Assembly: GCA_964427505.1 (NCBI GenBank)
Contig: CAYRUO010000004.1
Location: forward strand, 215,711-279,710
Origin: Thermanaerothrix sp034436175
GTDB lineage: Bacteria > Chloroflexota > Anaerolineae > Anaerolineales > Anaerolineaceae
Direction: 5' to 3'
DNA: 64,000 nt
A model generated the notes under the pieces. The model saw only the letters and a program-made list of their open reading frames with translations, was not told the DNA's origin and did not search any database. Below are positions 43,665 through 52,380 of this stretch, piece by piece. The translations under genes were made by a program, and so were the position numbers. Each line of letters opens with the position of its first letter. Positions within the stretch are counted from its first letter, which is position 1.

Positions 43665-44647
43665 GGCGCTTCCTCCGTTCCGGTGGTGGTTTCCATTAGT
43701 AACTGCCGCAGTCCGGATAAGAAACGCTCGAAGCGAGCACTGGTGGCTTCTACCGCGCTGAGGCGCTGGTCGAATCCCTTGACCAGCGTTTGAACGGCTT
43801 GGATATCCTCACGCGCCTGGTCCAAGGCATCTGACAACGTTGCCGTTTCATTTTCCAGCCCCGCCACGCGACTGCTTAAACTCTCTAATGCCTGCACACG
43901 CGCCGTCATGGTATCCAAATTGCGCTCCAGCCGGTCCACACGTTCGGACAGCAAGGTCACCTCGGACCGGAACTGGCGGAACTGTGCCAACGAGGTGTAA
44001 CGAAGCGTTCCGTTGATCAACCCCAGGAAAAGTAACGCCAGCACCACGGCCAGGAACAACGTCACCAGGTTGCTCCCCACCACCCAAGTGATCAGATCGC
44101 GCCGCGTCAGTGGTTTTTCCGCGGACGAGGCGAGTGGGGTAGGTACTGCGGCTTCGGTCACCGGCGTCGTTTCTCCCGTCTCCCCTTCCGGCATCGGGGT
44201 TGCATCGGTCACCTCCGTCGGCGGCGTCACATCCTGAACTTCAGCCGCGGCTGCTTTTTCAGGCATGGATGAAACCTCAACCTGCGATTGGGATTCAGAC
44301 AGGATCGCTTCCTCGCCTCTGGTAACATCCGGTGATTCGACCGTGGGTGTTAACGCCTCAACCGGTCTTTCTGCACTTGGTTCTTCCGGCTCAACTGCAG
44401 TGCCGCCCACCTCTGGAAAGTCTTGGAACGCAGATTCCACGGCTGAAACGACCAGGTAAGGCCGCAAACGCTCTAACAACACCGGGCCGATGCCGCTTAC
44501 CCGCACCAGATCATCCAGTGTGCTAAAGGGCCGTGCCTCTAGGATGCGCTGGGCTAACGCCGGCCCGATACCGGGCAAACGCACTAAGGCATCAAAGGAC
44601 GCGTGGTTGAGGTCAACTGGCTCAAAAGGCTTTGGCTCATCGCTCAT
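43661..44647 (-). CDS. Membrane protein with cytoplasmic helix-hairpin-helix domain and external coiled coil
   Basis: A 328-residue protein. Residues 10-68 form two HhH motifs of the ComEA type: LVRLPGIGPALAQRIL and LVRVSGIGPVLLERL. A long acidic, Thr/Val/Pro linker (70-170) leads to RRDLITW and one transmembrane helix (about 188-212). A coiled coil of about 90 residues follows outside. With the positive-inside rule, the HhH domain lies in the cytoplasm, unlike ComEA where it is outside. An AAAGGAGGG site precedes the ATG. The gene overlaps the next one by 4 bp and follows the SDH protease gene by 21 bp. The DNA-binding role is inferred from the HhH only. Confidence 0.85.
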   Translation of the reverse strand: MSDEPKPFEPVDLNHASFDALVRLPGIGPALAQRILEARPFSTLDDLVRVSGIGPVLLERLRPYLVVSAVESAFQDFPEVGGTAVEPEEPSAERPVEALTPTVESPDVTRGEEAILSESQSQVEVSSMPEKAAAAEVQDVTPPTEVTDATPMPEGETGETTPVTEAAVPTPLASSAEKPLTRRDLITWVVGSNLVTLFLAVVLALLFLGLINGTLRYTSLAQFRQFRSEVTLLSERVDRLERNLDTMTARVQALESLSSRVAGLENETATLSDALDQAREDIQAVQTLVKGFDQRLSAVEATSARFERFLSGLRQLLMETTTGTEEAP

Positions 44648-44668
44648 TCTACCCTCCTTTCACATAAA

Positions 44669-45529
44669 CTAGCCCTGATGATTCCCCTGCTGGGGGGCCC
44701 GACCGGGCACCCCCGGCCGCGCAGGATAGGGCATTGGGATATATTCCACCGAAGGGCGGCGCTGAAGCGTTTGCGGGTACAGATTCATCAGTTGGTAAAT
44801 CTCAGGCGGCATGTCGGTGCTGACATTGAGGCCTAACTCCCGTGCCTCTTCCACGGTAATCGGATAATCATGCGTCCAACGCCCGGTTGCCAATTCCTCT
44901 GCCAAGCGTTCAGCCACTTCAGGCGGATAGTGACAGCACGCAATGCGCTTCACCGTAGCCTTGACCTGCTGGATGGCTTTCTGAGAAATATCGGCCAGGA
45001 TCAAAGTTTGATCATCAATCTGGTTGCGGTCTTTGGTTTCCAGCACCTTCAAGATCGAGGCCGCCGGATAGTTCCCCAACTGAGGATCCACCGGGCCTAA
45101 TACCGCGTTCTCATCCATCACGATTTCATCGGCGGCCAAGGCCAACAACGTTCCACCGGACATGGCATAGTGCGGAACGAACACCGTCACCTTGGCCGGA
45201 TGCTTGGAAAGGGCATTGGCGATCTGCTCCGCCGCTAACACCAAACCACCCGGGGTGTGGAGAATCAGATCTATCGGGACGTTATCATCCGTCATCTTTA
45301 TTGCCCGTAGAACCTGCTCTGAATCGTCAATATCAATGTAGCGCGCCAGTGGAAAGCCCAGAAAGGACATGCTCTCCTGGCGATGGATCAGGGCAATCAC
45401 GCGTGAACCGCGTTTCTCTTCGATTTTTCGCATCAACTGCAAGCGGTTGGTCTCAATGATTTTCTGGCGAAAAAGCGGAGCAATGGAAGAGATGATCAGA
45501 AAGAGCCAGAATAAGTTGAGCAAGTCCAT
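44669..45529 (-). CDS. SDH-type (ClpP-fold) membrane serine protease
   Basis: A 286-residue protein of the serine dehydrogenase proteinase group (SppA/ClpP superfamily). An N-terminal transmembrane helix (about 3-20, LLNLFWLFLIISSI) is followed by a ClpP-like domain with DLILHTPGGLVLAAEQIA, the nucleophile Ser in YAMSGGTLLALAAD near residue 131 and DENAVLGPVDPQLG. A Lys/His partner is expected downstream but I cannot assign it with confidence. I chose ATG 45529 because AGGAGG lies just upstream; a GTG at 45550 would contain this site within the coding region. It follows the rhomboid gene by 17 bp in the same direction. Confidence 0.93.
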   Translation of the reverse strand: MDLLNLFWLFLIISSIAPLFRQKIIETNRLQLMRKIEEKRGSRVIALIHRQESMSFLGFPLARYIDIDDSEQVLRAIKMTDDNVPIDLILHTPGGLVLAAEQIANALSKHPAKVTVFVPHYAMSGGTLLALAADEIVMDENAVLGPVDPQLGNYPAASILKVLETKDRNQIDDQTLILADISQKAIQQVKATVKRIACCHYPPEVAERLAEELATGRWTHDYPITVEEARELGLNVSTDMPPEIYQLMNLYPQTLQRRPSVEYIPMPYPARPGVPGRAPQQGNHQG

Positions 45530-45546
45530 AGGGCCTCCTCGTGAAA

Positions 45547-46245
45547 TCACCAGGGATAGTATTCATCCAGATACCAGCGCCGCGGGCGACGCCCGGCACT
45601 GAAGGGCCGCGCGACAATCAGTCCATACACAAAACCACCAATATGTGCCCACCAGGCAATCCCTCCCGCCGTTGCACCGGCGGGCAAGGCTAACGCCAAC
45701 AACCCAGAGAACAACTGCGAGATGAACCAGAATCCCAAATAGACCACCGCCGGAATGTTGACGAACCAAGGCATCCAAAACACCGGCACAAACGTAATGA
45801 CTTGGGCGTGGGGGAAGAAGAGGAAATATGCTCCTAACACGGCGGCAATGGCACCACTGGCGCCAATCGAGGGAACGTTGGGCGCACCGCCGAAGAACAT
45901 CTGCATCAAGCCGGCAAAAATACCCCCTAAAAGGTAGTAGACCAGATAGCGCCCCGAGCCAAGGCGATCCTCAACGTTATCCCCAAAAATATAGAGTGTC
46001 CACATATTGCTCAAAAAGTGCACCCATCCCCCATGCAGGAACATGTGGGTGAATAACGGATACCAGGTTAGAGGATTGAACAAAGAAAACTTGGCCGGCA
46101 CCAACCCAAAAACGCGGATGAAGCGTTCCAACCCCAGGGGTGAAAGGCTCATCTCAAACAGAAAGACCAGGGTATTTAAAATAATGAGCGTCCAATTGAC
46201 GATAGGAAACGACCGCGAACGAACGGTATCTTTTATGGGAAACAT
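45547..46245 (-). CDS. Rhomboid-family intramembrane serine protease
   Basis: A 232-residue membrane protease with six or seven helices. FTHMFLHGGWVHFLSNMW contains the conserved HxxxN-like region, GASGA near residue 128 holds the catalytic Ser, and the His in WWAHIGGFVYG near 205 completes the dyad. The C-terminus RRPRRWYLDEYYPW is short and basic. It starts at ATG 46245 with GGAGG upstream. It is the first gene of the five-gene envelope cluster, so one of the single-pass proteins downstream is a plausible substrate. Confidence 0.95.
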   Translation of the reverse strand: MFPIKDTVRSRSFPIVNWTLIILNTLVFLFEMSLSPLGLERFIRVFGLVPAKFSLFNPLTWYPLFTHMFLHGGWVHFLSNMWTLYIFGDNVEDRLGSGRYLVYYLLGGIFAGLMQMFFGGAPNVPSIGASGAIAAVLGAYFLFFPHAQVITFVPVFWMPWFVNIPAVVYLGFWFISQLFSGLLALALPAGATAGGIAWWAHIGGFVYGLIVARPFSAGRRPRRWYLDEYYPW

Positions 46246-46321
46246 AAAACCTCCAGACGGCCTCTCAACGATATTATACTCAACCCCACCTGTCCTCTGG
46301 TTCTGACTCAGCCTCTAAATT

Positions 46322-47956
46322 ATGTTATCATCAGCGCTGATGCACGCTCAAGATGCCCCCCAGATCAATCAAGCCAACCGACATATTGCCCGCGCGGCCA
46401 CGACCATCATGGTGGCGTTTTTGCTCAGCAACCTGATGGGGCTGGTGCGCGGCATCCTCATTTATCGCACGTTCGGCACCAGCGCCGCGCTGGATTCGTT
46501 CAACGCCGCCAACCGCATCGCCGAGATGCTCTTCAACCTGATGGCCGGCGGCGCCCTGGGCTCGGCTTTCATCCCCACGTTCACGGCACTGCTCACTCAG
46601 GATGACCGTGACCAGGCTTGGCAACTGGCCTCGGCTATTTTCAATTGGCTCATCCTGATTCTCGGACTGGTCAGTTTGCTGGTGGCTCTCTTCGCCCCTC
46701 AGGTCGTTCGGCATGGACTATTCCTGTTGGCACCGGGGCAAGACCCGGGTCAAGAAGCCCTCACCACCCACCTCTTACGCATCCTCTTGCTCACCGTCCC
46801 TGTGTTTGGCATCAGCGGTTTGGTCATGGGCATCCTCAATGCGCACCGCCGCTTTTGGGTGCCGGCCATCGCCCCGGCAATGTATTCGCTGGGTATGATC
46901 CTGGGCGTGCTGGTTTTTCCTTCCACCTGGGGCATTGATCGCCTGGCCTGGGGGGCCGTGCTGGGCGCCTGTTTGCACCTCGGCGTGCAATTGCCGACGT
47001 TGGGACGCTTGCACGGGCGGTTCATTCCGACTCTTGGACACCGCCTACCGGCAGTGCGCGAGGTTTTGCGCCTGATGGGGCCGCGCATCTTTGGGGTTGC
47101 GGTCGTACAACTTAACTTTGTCGTTAATACGATCATTGCCCTCAGCCTCCCTGAGGGCAGTGTCTCGGCCATTGCGCTGGCATTCAGTCTGATGCTCGTG
47201 CCCCAAATGGCAATCGCCCAGTCCGCCGGCATCGCCTCTCTGCCCATTCTCTCAGCCCAGGTAGCCCGAGGCGAATACGATGACATGCGCGCCTCGCTTA
47301 TTTCCACCCTGCGTGGCGTTTTACTGCTCGCCCTTCCGGCCAGCCTCGGGTTGATCTTACTCCGTCAGCCCTTGGTGGCTTTGCTTTATCAGGGCGGCGC
47401 CTTTGATGAACGCTCCACCGCGATGGTGACCTGGGCCCTACTCTGGTATGCCGTTGGCTTGGTGGGGCACAGCGTGGTTGAAGTGCTCAGCCGCGCCTTT
47501 TACGCTCTGCACGATACCCGTACCCCGGTCGGCATAGGGGTGATCGCGATGTCCCTCAACATCGGGTTGAGTTTGCTTCTGGCGTCCTGGTTCCGCCACC
47601 TTGGTTGGATGCCCCACGGCGGGTTAGCGCTGGCTAATTCCCTGGCCACGTCCTTGGAAATGCTCGGGCTGTTCTACTTCATGCACCGCCGACTGCGCGG
47701 CTTGCCCTTACGCCCCTTGTGGGACGCGCTGGGGCGCAGCGGCCTGGCCACCCTCGTCATGGCCGCAGGGGTGATGCTCTGGATCCATCTGGGGGGCCAG
47801 CACGTGCATAACGCCGTGCTTCTTCTTATCGCGCTGGGCATTGGGCTTGGCGTCTACGGCCTGGGGTTATGGCTGCTGCGCACACCCGAAAGTCGTTTCC
47901 TTGCTAACTGGCTTTACCGACGTGTGTTCCCCAAACGCGAACTGCCGGCTCCATGA
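46322..47956 (+). CDS. murJ: MurJ lipid II flippase
   Basis: A 544-residue polytopic membrane protein with about fourteen helices, of the MOP/MviN family. NRHIARAATTIMVAFLLSNLMGLVRGILI begins helix 1, with the conserved R-E-x-L-like GLVRG; the FNAANRIAEMLFNLMAGGALGSAFIPTF region is highly typical. It flips lipid II across the membrane for wall synthesis. The start is uncertain: ATG 46322 or ATG 46340, neither with a ribosome site. The gene starts a four-gene run ending with a glycosidase. It is divergent from the rhomboid cluster. Confidence 0.95.
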   Translation: MLSSALMHAQDAPQINQANRHIARAATTIMVAFLLSNLMGLVRGILIYRTFGTSAALDSFNAANRIAEMLFNLMAGGALGSAFIPTFTALLTQDDRDQAWQLASAIFNWLILILGLVSLLVALFAPQVVRHGLFLLAPGQDPGQEALTTHLLRILLLTVPVFGISGLVMGILNAHRRFWVPAIAPAMYSLGMILGVLVFPSTWGIDRLAWGAVLGACLHLGVQLPTLGRLHGRFIPTLGHRLPAVREVLRLMGPRIFGVAVVQLNFVVNTIIALSLPEGSVSAIALAFSLMLVPQMAIAQSAGIASLPILSAQVARGEYDDMRASLISTLRGVLLLALPASLGLILLRQPLVALLYQGGAFDERSTAMVTWALLWYAVGLVGHSVVEVLSRAFYALHDTRTPVGIGVIAMSLNIGLSLLLASWFRHLGWMPHGGLALANSLATSLEMLGLFYFMHRRLRGLPLRPLWDALGRSGLATLVMAAGVMLWIHLGGQHVHNAVLLLIALGIGLGVYGLGLWLLRTPESRFLANWLYRRVFPKRELPAP

Positions 47957-48591
47957 TCCCCTCCGGACTTGTCATCCGCCCTGCTAACCCCGAGGATGCC
48001 GATTTTGCGGCACCCCTGCTTGCCAGCACCATGGGTGTCTTTGGGAGAGAACTCTTCGGCTTAGGCAGTGAAGAACGGTTAATCCGCGTCCTGCGCTACT
48101 TCTTTACCTCCCCTGCCAACCGTATGAGTTACACCGTCAGTTATATCGCCGAAGCCGCCGGCCAGCGCGCCGGGTTATTAGTAGCCTTCCCGGCTCGTGA
48201 ACTGCTCCGCCTCAGCCTGGGACTGCGCCGACCCATCTTTCGCGCCTACTCATTTCAGGAAGGACGGCGTTTTATCCGGAACGGACTGCGGCTACTTTTC
48301 CAAATGGGCTTCGGTTTGCGGCCCGAAGCCCCGCGGGATTCGTTGTATATTGCCCATCTGGCGACGCATGAGGCCTACCGACGTCAGGGCGTTGCCACGG
48401 CTCTGATCGAGTTCGCGGAAGCCTTGGCTCAAGCCGCCCGTCTAAGCCGCCTGGCCTTAATCGTGGCAACAGATAACCTCACCGCTCGGCGCCTCTACGA
48501 ACGCCTCGGTTTTACTGCCTTACCCACACCACAACGCCATCCTTATTATCTTCATATGCTCAAACCCCTTGTCGAAAGGAGCACCTTATGA
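47953..48591 (+). CDS. GNAT-family N-acetyltransferase
   Basis: A 212-residue acetyltransferase. The acetyl-CoA binding motif A reads YIAHLATHEAYRRQGVATALIEFA near residue 133-156 (Q/R-x-x-G-x-A), followed by the LALIVATDNLTARRLYERLGF motif B. The substrate is unknown. Its start overlaps the murJ stop by 4 bp, and its stop overlaps the next start by 4 bp, so it is tightly embedded in the operon. Confidence 0.92.
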   Translation: MIPSGLVIRPANPEDADFAAPLLASTMGVFGRELFGLGSEERLIRVLRYFFTSPANRMSYTVSYIAEAAGQRAGLLVAFPARELLRLSLGLRRPIFRAYSFQEGRRFIRNGLRLLFQMGFGLRPEAPRDSLYIAHLATHEAYRRQGVATALIEFAEALAQAARLSRLALIVATDNLTARRLYERLGFTALPTPQRHPYYLHMLKPLVERSTL

Positions 48592-49337
48592 TCCCCGAAG
48601 CCGTACTCACTGCCTTGCGCCTGACTCAAGCCGTAGGCGAAACCGCTCAGCACCAAGGGTTACCTCAGCCGCCTCTGGAATGGCCCTACGACCCTCAAGC
48701 CACCCTGATCCCATTGCCCTCCATAGACGACTTGAAGCCACCTGCCGCCGATTTGTGGCAAATCATGGCCCAACGGCGCACCTTGCGGCACTATGCCGAA
48801 CAGCCTCTCACGCTGGATGAATTAGCCTTGCTGCTTTGGGCAACCCAAGGGGTGCGTCAGGTGACCAAGCGCCCGGCCACCCTGCGCACCGTTCCCTCCG
48901 CCGGGGCACGCCACGCTTTTGAGACCTTGCTTCTGGTCAATCGGGTTACAGGATTGGGCAAGGGTGTCTACCGCTACCTGGCGTTACGCCACGCCCTGCT
49001 GCCTTATGAGGCGGATCCTGAGATCGCCCAGCGCTTATACCGCGCGTGCTATGAGCAGGAACATATTCTGAGTTCCGCCGTAACCTTCTTCTGGGTAGCC
49101 GTGGCCGAACGCATGACCTGGCGCTATGGCGCGCGCGGCTTGCGCTACCTCTTTTTGGATGCCGGGCACGTATGCCAGAACCTCTATCTGGCCGCCGAAG
49201 GGCTGGGCTGTGGCGTCTGCGCCATCGGGGCTTTTGACGATGATGCGCTCAACCCGGCGCTCAACCTGGATGGAAGCACCGCGTTTGTGGTGTACGGCGC
49301 CACGGTGGGTAAACGCGCCCCACGTCCACACGAGTAA
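48588..49337 (+). CDS. SagB/ThcOx-family nitroreductase-like protein
   Basis: A 249-residue FMN-dependent oxidoreductase of the SagB dehydrogenase group. MAQRRTLRHYAEQPLTLDELALLLWATQGV near residues 61-90 matches the nitroreductase FMN-binding start; VPSAGARHAFE and DAGHVCQNLYLAAEGLGCGVCAIGAFDDD follow. SagB enzymes oxidise azolines in peptide maturation, but no SagC/SagD or precursor peptide is visible nearby, so a RiPP role is not supported. A GAAAGGAG site precedes the ATG. Confidence 0.9.
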   Translation: MIPEAVLTALRLTQAVGETAQHQGLPQPPLEWPYDPQATLIPLPSIDDLKPPAADLWQIMAQRRTLRHYAEQPLTLDELALLLWATQGVRQVTKRPATLRTVPSAGARHAFETLLLVNRVTGLGKGVYRYLALRHALLPYEADPEIAQRLYRACYEQEHILSSAVTFFWVAVAERMTWRYGARGLRYLFLDAGHVCQNLYLAAEGLGCGVCAIGAFDDDALNPALNLDGSTAFVVYGATVGKRAPRPHE

Positions 49338-49395
49338 AATAACCTATGCTGGGCAAATACGGATCGGCGAAACCATAGATTTTGAGGGGTACACG

Positions 49396-51288
49396 ATGGG
49401 CGTTTTAATTGCCGGACCCTGGTTCAAAGATGAACATGGGCGCACACACATCCTGCGCGGCGTTAACCTGAGCGGGAGTAGCAAAGTACCCCGCATCCCG
49501 GATGGCGCCACCCACCGGCGTGAAGGGTTCTTCGCGCATCGCAACGTCTCTTTCGTCGGGCGCCCTTTCCCGCTAGAGGAAGCCGCTGAACACTTTGAAC
49601 GCCTGCGCACATGGGGGATGACCTGCGTGCGCTTTCTGGTCACATGGGAAGCCATCGAACATGCCGGCCCCGGCCTTTATGATGACGATTATCTCGACTA
49701 TGTGACGGCGGTGCTCGAAAAAGCACTGGCTTTTGACTTACAGGTGTTTGTGGACTTTCACCAGGATGTCTGGAGCCGTTTTAGCGGGGGTGATGGCGCC
49801 CCCGGCTGGACGCTCGAGGTAGCCGGGTTAGACATGCACCACTTTGCCCCTACCGCGGCGGCCATCGTGCACGCTACTCACGGCGACCCCTTTCCCCGCA
49901 TGATCTGGCCGACCAACGCCACCAAACTGGCCGCCGCAACCATGTTTACCCTTTTCTTCGGCGGGCGGCTCTTTGCCCCTCAATGCACCATCGAGGGCGA
50001 AAACATCCAAGATTATCTACAGCGGCATTACCTGGCCGCAGTGCAACGCTTGGCCCAGCGCTTGGCGCATCTGCCCAACGTGCTCGGTTATGACATCATG
50101 AACGAACCTCTGCCGGGTTACATCGGCTGGCCGGATTTGAGCCGGCATAACGGCCTGCTCCACCAGGGCGTTACCCCCACTCCCTTCCAAGCCATGGCTC
50201 TGGGGGAAGGCTTGGCACAAACTGTGGAAGTTTTCGAGACCGGCCTTTTGGGTAGCCGGGTGGCACGCCGTATCACCATTGACCCCCAAGGGGTGCGGGC
50301 CTGGCGCGATGGCTATGCGTGTATCTGGCGCCGGCACGGCGTTTGGGATATGGATGCCAACGGCAACCCTCGCCTCCTGCGCCCGGACTACTTCACCCAG
50401 GTCAACGGAAAGCGGGTAGATTTTGGTCAGGACTGCCTGCTCCCCTTTTACCGGCAGTTCGTCCAGACCGTGCGCGCCGTGCATCCTCAGGCCTTGATCT
50501 TTATCGAACCCGAGGTCAATCAGCCCCCACCGCTTTGGGATCGCGACCGCCCGGAGGGACTGGTTTATGCCCCGCACTGGTATGATGGGCTGACTCTCTA
50601 TCTCAAACGCCATTTGCCCTGGCTGGCTTACGATAATCGAGGACGCGGCAAGGTGGTGTTCTGGCCGTTTATCCGCCGTAATTTCGCCGACCAATTGGCA
50701 GAATTCAGGCGCCATGCCCACGATTACCTTGGGGATGTACCGGTGATCATCGGCGAATGCGGCATTCCCTTTGATTTGGATCACAAACGCGCCTTCCGCG
50801 ACGGAAACTTCAAGATCCACGCCCAGGCGATGGATCGCACCCTCCGTGCTATGGAAGACAACCTGCTGAGTTATACCCTTTGGAACTACACTCCCGACAA
50901 CACCAACGCCTACGGCGATTTGTGGAACGATGAGGATCTTTCAATTTTCAGCCGCGACCAGCAACGGGATCCCGCAGATCCCTACTCGGGAGGGCGCGCC
51001 TTAGAAGCGGTGATCCGTCCTTACCCCATGAAGACCGCGGGAGAACCGCTGAGTTTAGAATTCGATTATCGGCGGAGAAAATTTCACTACGTCTTCCGCC
51101 ATGAACCGAACCTGGACGCGCCGACTGAGATTTTCGTGCCTACGTATCACTACCCCCAGGGGATTGAGGTAAACCTCTCAGATGGCACCTATGAGATTGA
51201 TACGGCACAACAGATCCTGCGCTACTACCACACCCCCCAGCGCCTGGTGCACGAGATTCGGATCAAGCCGCGGCGAAGCCCGGCTTAA
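49396..51288 (+). CDS. Glycoside hydrolase family 5, endoglycoceramidase-like
   Basis: A 630-residue TIM-barrel glycosidase. HILRGVNLSGSSK near the start and VRFLVTWEAIEH match GH5; the acid/base Glu is in DIMNEPLPGY near residue 237 and the nucleophile Glu in IIGECGIPFD near 455. The last 90 residues form a beta-sandwich of the GH5_C type found in endoglycoceramidases and related glucosylceramidases. No signal peptide is visible, so it is probably cytoplasmic. ATG 49396 follows GAGGGG; the frame is open back to 49126, but that part overlaps the SagB gene and has no homology. Its stop shares a TTAA with the convergent gene. Confidence 0.9.
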   Translation: MGVLIAGPWFKDEHGRTHILRGVNLSGSSKVPRIPDGATHRREGFFAHRNVSFVGRPFPLEEAAEHFERLRTWGMTCVRFLVTWEAIEHAGPGLYDDDYLDYVTAVLEKALAFDLQVFVDFHQDVWSRFSGGDGAPGWTLEVAGLDMHHFAPTAAAIVHATHGDPFPRMIWPTNATKLAAATMFTLFFGGRLFAPQCTIEGENIQDYLQRHYLAAVQRLAQRLAHLPNVLGYDIMNEPLPGYIGWPDLSRHNGLLHQGVTPTPFQAMALGEGLAQTVEVFETGLLGSRVARRITIDPQGVRAWRDGYACIWRRHGVWDMDANGNPRLLRPDYFTQVNGKRVDFGQDCLLPFYRQFVQTVRAVHPQALIFIEPEVNQPPPLWDRDRPEGLVYAPHWYDGLTLYLKRHLPWLAYDNRGRGKVVFWPFIRRNFADQLAEFRRHAHDYLGDVPVIIGECGIPFDLDHKRAFRDGNFKIHAQAMDRTLRAMEDNLLSYTLWNYTPDNTNAYGDLWNDEDLSIFSRDQQRDPADPYSGGRALEAVIRPYPMKTAGEPLSLEFDYRRRKFHYVFRHEPNLDAPTEIFVPTYHYPQGIEVNLSDGTYEIDTAQQILRYYHTPQRLVHEIRIKPRRSPA

Positions 51289-51773
51289 AGGTCACGCGGG
51301 CGCCAGAGATGTTTTAAAGTAGCAATGATCGCCGTATCCAGGGCCTTCCAGGTGCGCAGTGGAACCTCCAAATGAGCAATTGCCGCAGTAGAAAGGGATT
51401 CCACCTTGTCGGTTAGGATTTGAAGCAATGTTTCCAGCCCTGGATTATGCCCAATGATCAACACGGTTTCAACATCATCGTCCAAATTGCGCAGAGCATC
51501 CAGATAGGCCGCCGGCTCACCCAAGTAAAGATCTTCCACATACAAAATCTCACCTTTATAGCCGCTTTTCTCGGCTACCAGTTCAGCGGTTGCCTTCGCC
51601 CGCACCGCCGAAGAGGCAATGATCAGGTCAGGCACCAGGTCCTTTTCACGCAGTAGTTTGCCCATCCGCGGCGCGTCCTTCTCCCCGCGCTTGCTCAAGG
51701 GACGCTCGAAATCGGGCATGCTGCCATCTTTAAAACTGGATTTGGCATGACGCATCAGCAATAATGTTTTCAT
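51285..51773 (-). CDS. SixA-like histidine phosphatase
   Basis: A 162-residue histidine phosphatase superfamily protein. The catalytic RHAKS (RHG variant) is at residues 8-12, and the second conserved His is in VLIIGHNPGLE near 112. SixA in E. coli dephosphorylates a phosphohistidine of NPr. Here no target is visible. It converges with the GH5 gene. Confidence 0.92.
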   Translation of the reverse strand: MKTLLLMRHAKSSFKDGSMPDFERPLSKRGEKDAPRMGKLLREKDLVPDLIIASSAVRAKATAELVAEKSGYKGEILYVEDLYLGEPAAYLDALRNLDDDVETVLIIGHNPGLETLLQILTDKVESLSTAAIAHLEVPLRTWKALDTAIIATLKHLWRPRDL

Positions 51774-51889
51774 CCCTTCAATTCCCTCCGCCGAAGATCA
51801 ATCGCTCTTTTAGTCATCTTTGGCAACATAAAAAGTATAACACAGCCCGCTTGAGTTACAGGGAGGGATTCTCAGCCGTGTGATCAATC

Positions 51890-51918
51890 TTGCCATCCAT
51901 CCCACCCCGTGATATGAT
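51890..51918 (+). promoter_or_regulatory. Promoter of the M42 peptidase run
   Basis: TTGCCA and TATGAT with a 17-bp spacer, 23 bp before the Thr/Pro-rich protein start. Confidence 0.6.
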
Positions 51919-51941
51919 GAAACACGCTGGAGGCACCTTCG

Positions 51942-52355
51942 ATGGCTTCATCCCTCGAACGACGCAAGCGCATTCGCTCCATCCTGGTCATCATCATTCT
52001 GGCGACGCTGCCTTGCTACTGCCTTGGCTTGGTGATTCTTCAGGTTGGCACGCGCCTCACCCAAAGCACCCCCACCCCTTCTGCGACGTTGACCCTTGAG
52101 ACCCTAACCCCAGCCCCTCCGGGCACGCTCTCCCCAACCGTTCTCGTGCCCAGTTCAACGTTCACTCCAACATACACGGAAACCCCTACCTTGACCTGGA
52201 CGCCCACCCAGACATTCACCCCTTTTACCCCGCCTCCACGCACCGAAACGCCCACCCCCACCGTCACGTTTTCGCCCTCCCCGACTCTTGAGCCGACGGC
52301 AACCCCCTCACCGCCGCCAACTCTGACGCCATCGGATACACCTCCATCCCCTTAA
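51942..52355 (+). CDS. Small membrane-anchored Thr/Pro-rich protein
   Basis: A 137-residue protein with a basic start (LERRKRIR), one transmembrane helix (about 14-36) and an external tail of about 95 residues composed almost wholly of Thr, Pro and Ser. No folded domain is visible. Such tails are typical wall-spanning or O-glycosylated linkers; here it stands alone. GGAGG precedes the ATG. It leads the M42 peptidase genes by 25 bp. Confidence 0.7.
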   Translation: MASSLERRKRIRSILVIIILATLPCYCLGLVILQVGTRLTQSTPTPSATLTLETLTPAPPGTLSPTVLVPSSTFTPTYTETPTLTWTPTQTFTPFTPPPRTETPTPTVTFSPSPTLEPTATPSPPPTLTPSDTPPSP

Positions 52356-52380
52356 TCCCTTTATTCCTATGTAGAGGCCT

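Noticed and set aside
48588..49337. RiPP biosynthesis locus based on the SagB-like gene
   Set aside because: No SagC/SagD cyclodehydratase, precursor peptide or exporter is seen nearby.
49126..49395. N-terminal extension of the GH5 enzyme
   Set aside because: It lies inside the SagB-like gene in another frame and the GH5 fold begins at 49396 after GAGGGG.
52040..52355. Short repeats that could suggest a CRISPR-like or minisatellite array
   Set aside because: The repetition is Thr/Pro/Ser codon bias in a coding frame; unit length and sequence are not constant.
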